In this document: positions 52,191-62,560 of the stretch, in pieces
How the letters are laid out: every line of letters starts with the position of its first letter
How positions within the stretch are numbered: position 1 is the first letter of the stretch
From: Molanna angustata
Lineage: Eukaryota > Arthropoda > Insecta > Trichoptera > Molannidae
Assembly: GCA_963576475.1 (NCBI GenBank)
Contig: OY754973.1
Location: 7,035,052-7,099,051, forward strand
DNA: 64,000 nt
Reading direction: 5' to 3'
Made by a program: the position numbers and the translations under genes
The notes under the pieces: model-generated
Databases searched by the model: none
What the model was told of the DNA's origin: nothing
Seen by the model: the letters and a program-made list of their open reading frames with translations, nothing else

Positions 52191-53369
52191 TTTATTAATT
52201 TTGTAAATTTACAGTACTTTTAAATATAAAATAAATATAAACCTTTTCATTAAAAACTGAAAATTGGATAGGTATTTAAAAAAAAGGTTTCCACCGAAAT
52301 CAAAATTAACCCTGCCTTTGTTTTCTTGAAGGCAATTGCACATAGGCAGTCGCCAGTTACAGACGACGATATAAAACTCAGCCTCCAAAAATATTTTCCG
52401 TTTTTGGAGAACTCGAACTTTTGTTAGAATTCTTTTTACTCTGGTTTAACACCGTACGACCGATAATTATGCCTTTACTAAAACTTTGTAGAACGATGGT
52501 TAAAAATATTCGATTTTTTATCTAAGCCGAGTGGAATAAAAGAAAAGGATAGGTTCTTTTTCTCCTATCAAATCACCTCGAATTTGAACATTTGAGCATA
52601 GCAACCATAACTAGGAATTTTATTCTCAATTACTTACTGTGTGGAAAATTATGAATATACTCACCTTTTTCAAGCTTTTTTGGCGCACTTTTTCACCTTT
52701 CTGTCCGTACTGGAATTTTATAATTGATTTTTAACTAACATCCCGACGTCTGAAATTTTCAAAATTTGTATATTGCCGGTGACAATGCATGTAATAATGT
52801 ATATTTCTAGTTTGATTGCTTTGATAAAATTGAACAATATTATATTTCGTACAAACTTAGTGTATGAAGTACCATTTATATCGTTTCACAATAGATTATG
52901 TAAATTCTGTGTTTGAATTTTTTTGCTGTATAAAACAACTACGTTTGACATTATGTGTTTTATATTGACAGCATGAATGTAAACAATCTACGGACTGACG
53001 CGACATATTTTTTTATTCTTCATTTGAACGCGAAGAAAACTTTGAAAAGTGTGTCCTCAATTTTGTTTATATTAACTTGTTTTAACATAGATTTCAGAGA
53101 AAATGTCATGCAAAAAACGCCCCACTATGTAAACAATCTGTACCCGTGCTATAGAATTTTTAAATAATATTACGCCTCGTGTCAACTAAAGGATGATTGT
53201 TCTCTTTGGTGCCTCGGAAGTATGTATGTATGTATGTATTTACACAAAATAAAAACAAATGAAATGACTTTCCGTAGAGCCCAATACGTATCTGCCCCGT
53301 TTGTTCATTGTTCTTTGTGAGATTCTGTTGCTCTCGATTCGATCCGATCATGTCTTAAATCTCAGCGTG
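52191..53369. other. unique DNA, no gene seen
   Basis: AT-rich single-copy sequence. A TATGTATGTATGTATGTATT simple repeat lies at 53221-53240. Short frames (52955-53167, 53160-53351) have no motif. Confidence 0.4.
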
Positions 53370-53621
53370 TTAACCCATTTTTCGCCGCTCCTCGAAAAAC
53401 CGTCATATATGTTTGAAAATTAAAACACTAGCCTAAAATACTTTGATTTAGATAAATTTGAAAAAAAAATGATAAAAAAAATTAGTTTTTGAAATATGAG
53501 GTGGTGCGCTACCGCACCGTCAGCGGAAAGGGGTGCTACCAACTAATTCAAGCTAAATACAAGTGATTTTAAAAAATACAGCATTTATTGAAATAAAAAC
53601 ATTATTTTATGTACAATTTTA

Positions 53622-54628
53622 TCCAACTGTCGATTTGTTCAGGAGAACTTTGTTCTCTTAACATATCGACAATGTATCAAGCCAGAATACGCGAGAATTG
53701 TATGGAGAGGTCTACTTTTTTCACGGCTTTTCCAACTTTGAAGTCAAAAAACACCAACTTAGAGGCTTCGCAGCATATATGTTCCATACACGGATTTACT
53801 CAGAATTCGGAGTAGAACATTTCGTGTGTCTGTGTGTGTGTGTCTGTGTGTCTGTGTGTCCGTCCCCCCCTTATAACTTTTGATCCGCTCAATTTACAGA
53901 GCCTAAAATTTCAGAATATATAAACAGTTACAGGCCTACAAAACTTTTATACTCGGAATTTTGAATTTTTGTTTCAGTCAGGGGTTATCAACTTTTGAAT
54001 TTTTATTTTATTTTTCCATATATCTCAGAAACCATAAACGGTAGAACGCTGAAAATTGGTACAAACATAGACAAATACAAAATTTCAAATTAGTTTTTTC
54101 AAAAAAATTCCAGGGTTTCTAAAACATTTTTTATTAAGAAAAATATTTTTTTTATGATAAATTTATGAGTTTAACTGCCTATATTTCCAAAACTTTTACA
54201 ATTATCGAAAAAAGCCGAAACACCCCAACTAGATAATTTAATTTTCTATAAAAAATATAAACATTGTAGTAGAAGATCTCAATTTTTTTTTAACAATTTT
54301 TTAAAAATTGAATTTAGTGACGACATCGCTTCATACATTTTGTATGGCAGTCGCCTATACACAATATGTAAGAAGACTTAATAGTTTGATACTTCATCTC
54401 CAAACATACATACATACCATCATGCTATTTGCATATTCTGGGTAGGAAAAAGGATCTTCCTCCATACTATCCTATCTTGACATACATACCTACATATGTT
54501 GTATAGAAAACAAAATATCTGAAAATATTCAATAATTTGTATCTATGGGTTTATAGTTTGGTACATATTCTTCAACTATACATACTATCGCTATCGACAG
54601 TTGGATCTCATGTGTTACATGCAACTAG
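53622..54628 (+). mobile_element. HINE, longest copy, nested in piggyBac
   Basis: Begins TCCAACTGTCGATTTG at 53622 (preceded by A) and shows the 5' hairpin arms to 53672. A TG-rich stretch (about 53825-53865), C7, GATCCGCTC, the CCGAAACACCCCAACTAG block (about 54220), the TACATACATACCATCATGC segment (54405) and TATCTTGACATACAT follow. It ends with ATCGACAGTTGGA (54593), stem-loop CATGTgttACATG and CAACTAG at 54628, followed by T. So this copy sits exactly between A and T, as Helitrons do. Length about 1007 bp, non-coding. Confidence 0.75.
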
Positions 54629-54834
54629 TACATTATATTGAGAAGTTAATATTGAAAATAAATTTAACTTAAAAATGCATTATTTATTACAAATATGTAC
54701 AAAATTATAAGCATATGGTTGATATATCCATATTTATTATTTAATAAATGTACACGAAATATATAGAATAACCATCTGCTTTCATAAACTATGAATATAT
54801 TTTAAAATATTGACCAATTTGATTAATTCACTAA

Positions 54835-56033
54835 TTAATTTTTGATATGATATGATTCAGAACATCCACGGTGTAAAAATACATTACATGCACGACAAGA
54901 AAAAATAGTATGCGATTTGCAAACCCGGCATCGTCTCCGAAAATCTTTTCTTTTAGTGATTGTCTATTTCTTTGACAATGGTTAAAGATAACCGACTTGG
55001 TCGACCTGTCGAGTTATTAGATGTATTTGAAGACTCGTTAGATTTATATTAACTGTTCTCTTAAAATTTAGAAGTGGCATTTTTTGTTCTGGATGTATAA
55101 TCTGATAGAGGCGCCAAGCATTACATAAAGCGACATCACAATAATTTGAAAATATGCTCCTCCACCATTTTATACCTCTAATTTTTATTTGATAATTCGA
55201 TATAAAATTGTCAGATAGGTCCACACCTCCCATAAAGTTGTAAGTTATGAATAACTCTTGTTTGAGTTACCGGGGTTACGGGACGGGACTCTCGCGAATA
55301 TCTCGTTATATTTTGAGTTGGTTCGATTAGATCAAAATTTGTTGCTACTGTGACAACTGCACTGTCTTTCTATCTTACAACTAGTATACATGATTTGCTG
55401 GATTTTTTAAGATTTCATAAAATGATGTCACTACCCTACCACCTTAACCTAAATTATAGCTATTGTTAACATTTCCCGATGATTTTCCGGCATAAATATC
55501 GCTGGCAAATATATATATCCATCGTAGGACGCTAATGTCCATGCTTTTAATCCAAATATTAGGTATTGGTTTTCCATGAAAATACATTTTAGAACTGTGC
55601 ATTCCACGATATGGTATCATTTGCTCGTTAATTGACAATGCATGAGCAAATATCTCAAACTGCTGAAAAATTTTACTCAGTAATGATACAAATGAGCGTA
55701 GGTGGTGCGAGCGAGTGATGACTCGTCGTACTTTATAGAGTTTATCACTCTGATCAATATGAGAATTATTGAGAATTTGCAGTATGCGTTTCGAGAGTAC
55801 CACAGTGTCTTGAAATTTCTGGCCTTGAAAATTTTCTTCCAAATTTTTTTGTCGATATCCTCTTCATCCGTCAGTTCTGAAGCCTCCGGTGGCAAAATGA
55901 CCACCTGTGGTTCATCAACTGGATCATTGCCACTATCCAAATGTTCAATTATATATTCATCAGCTTTTTCAGCGGTTAAAAAAACCTCTTTGAGCCATTC
56001 TGCAACAAATATAAAAACGCATATAAATGACAA
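54835..56033 (-). pseudogene. piggyBac transposase remnant
   Basis: From 56033 downward on the minus strand: an acidic N-terminal part with VVILPPEASELTDEEDIDKK; then, after a shift, SDKLYKVRRVITRSHHLRSF and HALSINEQMIPYRGMHSSKM. piggyBac proteins have D-E-Q at this place (first catalytic Asp); here the codon at 55627-55629 gives Asn. A decayed stretch (55240-55440) follows, with DLIEPTQN and RYSRES-like traces and a large deletion of the middle, including the second catalytic Asp region. MGGVDLSDNFISNYQIKIRG (55174-55233) keeps the third Asp. The C-terminal Cys-rich finger reads RCRVCKS...CRACNVFLHRGC and ends YHIKN at 54835. Multiple shifts make it inactive. Confidence 0.9.
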
Positions 56034-56060
56034 ATTCGTAATCTCATAGTACGCCTTTAC

Positions 56061-56083
56061 GCTGACGGTTCGTTAGCGCACCA
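56061..56083. repeat. third degenerate subterminal repeat of piggyBac
   Basis: GCTGACGGTTCGTTAGCGCACC is a two-mismatch match to the complement of the piggyBac subterminal motif plus GTCAGC (compare 53503-53525). It lies just upstream of the transposase frame, where a regulatory or transposase-binding site could be. Confidence 0.55.
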
Positions 56084-56445
56084 TTGGTATACTTTTATAT
56101 AAAAAACACATATATAATTCAGTTTTCGATTTTTTATGAAAAATATTGATGAAAAGATACATTTTATTCTAAAATTAAAGTGTTAAATTGGTAAGTAAAT
56201 AATCATACATAGAACATAAAAATATTTGAAAATATGCTTACCTGATATTAGAAATATGCCAGACTTCAACTACAGCTGGATGACAAATGGCAAGAGGTAT
56301 CCGAAAAATTTGTGTATGTAAAAAAAGTTTATAGTTTACCTGAATATAATCCTTAGAATAAATGTGTCTATTAATCAATAGATTCTGATAAAACGTCTCT
56401 TAAATGACTGGTGCGGTAGCGCACCGTCAGCGAAAAATGGGTTAA

Positions 56446-57365
56446 CTTGTGTAATAAGATAATGTTTTAAATTGTATTTTCTGCCATCCTTTTCGCAACC
56501 ACAATTCAAAATTATAACCTTCTGTCCTCCACCATACATATCTTCTTGTGTGTGTTGTGTTCAGCGTGTGCCAAAGAAATTGATTTCGATGTTAAGCATA
56601 CTTTACACGGGCAAGGTTTTCAATAGGTTTTTCAACGCGGTGAAAAAACAAACGTTTTCTATTTTTCAACGCGTTTTGTATCGTTTTTCGTTAAAAGTAA
56701 ATCTGTAAAATTATTCGCTGCCGACGAGTCAACATGGCTGCAGTTAGTGTTGTGCTGACTTTGACGTTCGCTGTATCTTCATTTATTTGGCATCTCTCGA
56801 CCAAAGAGCTATGTTTTAAAACAAAAACATAAAAGTGTGGGTCCAAAACATCAAATTGTGTCCAATTCAAGTGAAATGCCGGGTAGTCAAAATGCAAAGT
56901 CTAACGAAGATAACGAGAGAAAGATATAAACACTGTTAAAATTTTAGTTGCAATCATAAAATTTTGCAATTATTCACATAATTGCCATATTTTTTTTTCG
57001 TAATTGCAATAATAAGGGTCGCAAATAAAGGAGAAAATCATATTGCTGTAACGCGATGTTTGAACCTGTTTATTTATTAATTTAATTATACTTTGTTGAC
57101 GTTCTGTTTACGATATTAAAGTGCAAATTGTAACAGTTGAGTGCAATGTTGAATTCGGTCAACATAATAAAAATATCCGTATGGGTATGTTCGTATTGTG
57201 ACTTATGTGGTTCTTCAACAATTAACTAGTCCTTGGACATAAATATAAACTTTGTCGTAATAATCCGAGAGATAGCAACGTTTTCGATGAATGGTTTAAT
57301 TTTTAATTTAATGGATGGTTTTTTGATATTTTCTTTCTTATTGAATTTTAGGTGTAAAAAAGGTA
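56446..57365. other. unique DNA, no gene seen
   Basis: AT-rich single-copy sequence; a few short frames without motifs. A GC-richer patch at 56720-56770 holds CTGCCGACGAGTCAACATGG. Confidence 0.4.
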
Positions 57366-57368
57366 TTT

Positions 57369-57726
57369 CTGACACCTGGGAGTGGTTGCGTTTACCAGTG
57401 CGCATCCTCTTTGTAGATGAAAATAGCTGATATTAACATTATTTCAATATAATTAGTACTATTATTTTTACCTATAGAATCCGTCCGTTTATGAAATATG
57501 TAGGTTTCTACAGTTACTGAAATATGTAAAAAAAAGTAGAATGATTTTTTTTTCAGAATTCTTCCCGGGTGTGCCCTGAACAAATCACCAAGTTTCATTG
57601 TAATCAGATGGATGGTATAAGAGCACAAAAAGGATTTACAAAGATACAAATGATACTAAAATCTGCAATTTTCACCTATAGAAAAGGGATGCGCACTGGT
57701 AAACGCAACCACTCCCAGTTGCCAGA
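57369..57726. mobile_element. MITE with about 50-bp inverted ends
   Basis: Left end TCTGACACCTGGGAGTGGTT with GCGTTTACCAGTGCGCATCC; right end GGATGCGCACTGGTAAACGC then AACCACTCCCAGTTGCCAGA. Arms are nearly perfect over 48-50 bp (57369-57422 and 57672-57726). The 250-bp interior contains CTTCCCGGGTGTGCCCTG and no coding sequence. Flanking duplication was not resolved. Confidence 0.65.
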
Positions 57727-58483
57727 CTTACATTTTTCGTGCCTACATATATTCAATAAGGAAGAGAATATAAAAAACCAGCCATTAAAAATTAATTGTT
57801 TCTTGACGTTGATACAACATAACTTTGAATTTTGTTGTTTTGAAGTATACTAGTAAATTTCGGGTATGCTGTTATATTATGAAAGTTCTTCTAAGCTATA
57901 TAATGTATCCTCATTCATCTCTACCACTACTTGTCATGGTTTCGATTACTTATATGATTTTTTGCATAATTTTATGAACTGGATATGTCCGTAAGACCAG
58001 ATATGTGCGACTATAAAATAGAAACTTTGTTTTGACTCAATGTCATGCAACGATCGATATATTACGATAATTTGCCTGTCAATTTTAGAAAGAATTGTGG
58101 CTAACGTAAACAAGCTGAGAGTTTTTTGAAGCAGTGATGTAAATAAAACATCATCCATCTGTGTCTTAATACTTGAAGTAAAGGGTTTCCCTGAAAAATC
58201 TTCATCCTCTTACATACCTCCTCTACGTAGAGATGGTAGATAGTTTATTTATTTTCCTATCATATTTCTATGATGGTCCTTTCGATTGTTTACTCTTCTG
58301 ATGGAATATCCTTTTACTCTGTCTCCGTTTGAGGTAAATATACAAGGAAAATAAAAAAGTACAACATAAATATCATGACGTGTACAAATGAAAGATGGAC
58401 ATGCACAAAAATCGTGAAAACAAAATAAATGTAGAATAAATGAGATAGTTCAGAATCAACATAGGTATTCATGACCACCATGC
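57727..58483. other. unique AT-rich DNA, no gene seen
   Basis: No feature recognised. Confidence 0.4.
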
Positions 58484-58925
58484 TCTATCTCTATAATATA
58501 ATTATTCTGTACGTGTGTATATCACTGAACTCTTCCTAAACGTCTGAACCGATTTTGGTGGAAATTTTTGTGTGTGTTTGTGTGAGTCTCTGAATGGTTT
58601 AGATTCATAAAATGGAATTTTAAACATTAATATAATAAAAGGAAAATATAAACATGATTTTTTATAACTATAAATTATAATAGGTGGCGCTAATGTCGAA
58701 TTAGCAATGTTTATTTATTTTTCATCTGACAACACTAAGAAATCTGACCATATATGTATTGCAATTATATACGAAATGACAATCAATCTAACCTCAAAGT
58801 GTTTAGCGGCTCATCGAACAAGAAAATGTAAATTTGCTCAGCGAATAATAACATCCATATTATTAAAATATATGTTACACATTTTTTTTCAGTTCGGACA
58901 GGACAACGTCTGTCGGGTCCGCTAG
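58484..58925 (+). mobile_element. short non-autonomous Helitron
   Basis: Starts TCTATCTCTATAATATAATT and soon has 'ACGTCTGAACCGATTTTGG', followed by TTTTTGTGTGTGTTTGTG, an arrangement recalled from lepidopteran Helitrons. The 3' end reads TTCGGACAGGACAACGTCTG then TCGGGTCCGCTAG (58925), with GACAG/CTGTC able to form a short hairpin 11 bp before CTAG. The next base is C rather than T. No Rep/helicase is encoded. Confidence 0.6.
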
Positions 58926-60108
58926 CATCTTATACTACTTCAGATGTTTTTTTCTTACCTCCCATCTGCGTGGTATATTCTTTCAGCTGTCGTCTCATTT
59001 GCTTTGAATAATCGTTATAATTATTTCTTTAATTGTAAATATTACATTACATAATATGTTATTTTTCGTATGGTGTAAGACGGAAAATTAAATAAGTATA
59101 TACCATTGGCGTTTATTAATAATGTGAATTAAAGTGAGTTTAATTTAGACAAAATGTGGTTATTTGCAATGGAATATCTAATTATGCTTTATTACAAATT
59201 GTATTAACACCATTATAACATACCGCATGCCAACGCATTAGATGGAAAATGTAATATCGCAACTTGACGTATTCTAAAGATAGCAACTTATACCACCACA
59301 ATGGGAAACGCAAAATGAAACGACACGTTTGTGCGACATTTTTACATTTATATTGTGTTTGCAAAACTAAATGATTATACCTACCACGATTCAAACTGTT
59401 TCGAAAATGTGCCATCAAAATTCTCAAATTCATAGACAATTGTAACTGGACTTCATTTAACATTGTCGGCAAGTTAATGTAGTTCAAATTTTATTTGACA
59501 TTGTTTTTCAGTGTCGTTTGTTAGAACTATTTTAATTTTACAATATGTTTATTTTATTTTTGTAATATTCTTCAATGGATCCGCGATTGTTGAACCTTTC
59601 CTACTAAATACTTTAGTGATCTTCTCTGTGGATTCTGACTCTCTCATATATAATATCGCATATTACTGTTTCGGGCAGCCTTTTGGAATTTATCCGTAAC
59701 TAAACCATTTGTTTTTAATTCTGTCGTTTCTATCAGCAGGTGACTTCTGCGACCCATGTCGTTTCGCTCCTTTACATAAGATATATTTCAAGCCTTACAT
59801 ATGTTTGCGCAAGACGGTGAACACAGTTCACTTAGTTGAATGTATCGCAACCCTTTCATTACATATGGCGGTATTTAAAAGCACACAATGGAAAATTTCC
59901 ACTTTGGTGGTGAAATTAATGGCTGCAATCAATATTCCTCATCTGGAAAGGGTTGTTTTAATGTGTACCTACATACATAAAACCTCCTGTAGGTATTCCA
60001 ACTTATATTTTCTTTACTAAATAACTACTTTTGTGCATGGAAAAATATATGAAAATCACAAAAAAAATATAAGACTATTACTTAAGTCTACTCGTTGCTT
60101 GGGTAAGT
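58926..60108. other. unique AT-rich DNA, no gene seen
   Basis: Frames at 59182-59487 (-), 59511-59699 (+) and 59709-60020 (+) show no recognisable motif. Confidence 0.4.
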
Positions 60109-60114
60109 TGGAAG

Positions 60115-60345
60115 AGATTACATTATTTAATAATACTTCTCGGGCAATAAACAGGCACTATGTCGAATAATAATTTCACACACAACATATAACAAGTTGC
60201 CCCTTTCTGGAGACTTGCGATATTTATCGTCTCACAGATCCAGACTGAAAACACAATTAAAAACTGTGTTTCCACCGGGAATCGAACCCGTTACCTTTGT
60301 ATCAGCAGTCAGATACCCAAAGAACTTAGCCACAAAGGCCGACGA
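60115..60345 (-). mobile_element. SINE-2 copy
   Basis: Minus strand: GTCGGCCTTTGTGGCTAAGT (box A mutated), 'GGTATCTGACTGCTGATAC', GGGTTCGATTCCCGG (box B), GAAACACAGTTTTTAATTG, 'TGAGACGATAAATATCGC' and TGCCTGTTTATTGCCCGAGA, ending near 60120 in ATTATTAAAT. Box B is perfect; box A carries changes. Confidence 0.75.
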
Positions 60346-60584
60346 TTATGAAAATAAAACCCGCCTTTGTGCTCGTAAATTTTCTGTACATAAATAAGTT
60401 TTATAAGACCGGTGTCGGGTGAAATTCTGTGAGCATATGATTAGAAATATTTTCCAGCAAATGGATATTTCAATCTTCAATAACATACTCCAGTCTGACG
60501 GAATTGTTATTTTCAGATTCAAAGAAGATCTAGATTTGAAATTGAACATATTAGGCCTCTCGGGAAGTGGAGAACCAGCTATTC

Positions 60585-60725
60585 TTTTTTTTATTTATTT
60601 TTTTGGGCAGTCTTCCTGGTAGGCGACGTCATATTTGATATATTGTTGGGAACCATAAGGGATTTTCTGGCCCTGTCCATTCTATCCACATGGCCTCTCC
60701 AATATCACCGTCTCTACCTGCCCCA
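60585..60725 (-). pseudogene. LINE C-terminal fragment
   Basis: On the minus strand a short frame reads RGHVDRMDRARKSLMVPNNI then SNMTSPTRKTAQK before an AAATAAAAAAAAG tail. The GHVxRMD motif is the one seen in RTE-like LINE C-termini in this window (23641-23897, 25830-26797). Truncated and non-functional. Confidence 0.5.
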
Positions 60726-62010
60726 TTACACCATGTTCTTTGTCATTCAAATTCGAAGACAATTTCCCAAATTTAGTTGATTCAGTGACAATTGAATCAG
60801 ATCATTCAGTGTGTTTTTGGGAATTTTCACATTTATTTAACGCATATTTGGATGATTTTTGTTTTTACTCTTTACTATACTCATCGACGAACATCTTAAA
60901 AATACGTAGGCTGCACAGAACACAATTTGTGGGATTTTCACGTGATTGTTAGGTTTGCAAAACCACCCCCCAGTCCGCTAAAAATTGACCAGATATAATA
61001 TGCCGATTCCTATTCCTTTGTTTTTATTTCATAGTTATCTGGAGAGCTATTGTTTAGATTTTTTATTAATCTGTGAACACTTCCCGCGCACCCTACACCA
61101 GAGGTGAGCTTATTGTCAAAGAGGCACTTTCTTCCATCTATTTTTTCGATAATTTCTTTCAATCAAATATTCTGCGGGTGTTAAATCTTTAAGCGGCTGT
61201 CATATCAGTGTTAAAAAGTGGGGTGGTAGTTGTGACGTCATTAGGGCAGCCGTTACACGGAGGCAATGAAAGAGTAATGATATTTTATATATAGGTACTT
61301 ATATACATTTCAGTGTGGCAATTTATACCGCCCATCAATGTTCACTTTATGGATTTTTCAGAATTTTATTTCGATAAACCGCCAATCCCATTTTATCTAC
61401 GGCCTTTAACACGATAAATATCTTTATCGCCAACAGTGACATTTCCGTTTCCTTCTGTAAAAATTGAAAACACCGAATGGCCGACCGACGCGACGACGCT
61501 AAACGACAAGCGACCAAGACAAGCGAAAAAGCTCAAATAGATAGCTTTTTACGGTGTGCATTAACATACAAATCCTTCCATGACCGTGTTTATTTTTTAT
61601 TTATGATTATTTAGATTCTATGTCATTTATGTGTTTTTTATTTTCAATTTTAGACTACAATGTAAATATGTTTTTTGGTGCTCATTTTTTCTCCCTGTGT
61701 GTACTGATACATGATCATATGACTCTTGTCTTAGAAGTTTCGCTCTTTTTTATTCAATTAGGTTAAATTAGATAACGCAAGGCTTCATGACAAAAAACAT
61801 GTTTTTTTTTATTTATCATACAATAACGCAAAATACAAAAATGATGTTTTAGACAGGGTGTGTGTGTGAGAGAGATATAGAATATAAGTTTAGGATTGTA
61901 TGCAATAGAAACATATCGTAATATTCTATTGAACATTTTTTTCAAATTATAGTTTGATTTTTAACAACACACCGGCACATTTTACTAAAGCTTTAAATAT
62001 ATCTACGGAA
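60726..62010. other. unique DNA; SINE-1 trace and CRE site
   Basis: A short minus-strand SINE-1 3' trace lies at 61075-61140 (CGCACCCTACACCAGAGGTG, GAGCTTATTGTCAA). TGACGTCA is at 61233-61240. A CpG-richer block at 61470-61530 contains GGCCGACCGACGCGACGACG. No coding feature recognised. Confidence 0.35.
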
Positions 62011-62019
62011 ACATATTAA

Positions 62020-62560
62020 ACAAGTGGGTTGTGGCCAACGCTAAACTTCTCACTAACAAGTCACTCTACAAAGTATTCAAATTTTGTATAGAAAATATTC
62101 TGCGTTTACATGATATGTGTTTATTAAATTATTTTTGATTTAAATGTTTTATTATGAAAAATTGATGGCATTTTTACCAATTTGACAATAAAAGTTCAAA
62201 TTTCAAGTAACCTGAGCTTAGGGTCACTTTGAAATATTTTGACAGTTAAAAATATTGAGAAGCACTATTCAGATATCCTTCAAAATCTAATGGGTCTAAG
62301 CGAGTATTTGATATACAAATTTGCAAAATTTGTAAAGAATCGAGATGAGTACCTTAGATTATAATCGATAAAGTAAAATAAACACGCCGTACTTAGCACA
62401 TAGTACACGCACTCTGATGCATTGTGATGAAACTTTCAGAATACAATCTCAGCATGACACTGGTTGACAATCTGCAATAAATAAAATACTCTTAAAAATT
62501 GCGAATTCATTACTCTCCCCTATATCCCCTTGGGGTAGTGAGAAGTAAAAACGATTTCAA
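62020..62560 (+). repeat. Rep-F copy with subterminal inverted repeats
   Basis: Starts ACAAGTGGGTTGTGGCCAAC and ends TATCCCCTTGGGGTAGTGAG AAGTAAAAAC. 'CTTCTCACTAACAAG' (62043-62057) is the inverse of CTTGGGGTAGTGAGAAG (62530-62546). Interior landmarks AACCTGAGCTTAGGGTCACT and GAGAAGCACTATTCAGATAT match the 39640 and 30715 copies. Confidence 0.65.

Larger units (their letters stand above)
53374..56441 (-). mobile_element. piggyBac element, complete ends, inactivated
   Basis: A 3068-bp element bounded by TTAA at 53370-53373 and 56442-56445. The terminal inverted repeat is perfect over 12 bp: CCCATTTTTCGC (53374-53385) and GCGAAAAATGGG (56430-56441). Inside each end is GGTGCGCTACCGCACC (53503-53518) or its complement (56410-56425), both followed by GTCAGCG. 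The decayed transposase lies on the minus strand (54835-56033), and a HINE (53622-54628) is inserted between the left end and the transposase stop. TTAA targeting and CCC ends are piggyBac hallmarks. Confidence 0.9.

Noticed and set aside
53215..53242. TATG simple repeat as a LINE-R 3' end
   Set aside because: The GGGTAGGCAGAG-type box that accompanies LINE-R ends is absent; kept only as a simple repeat.
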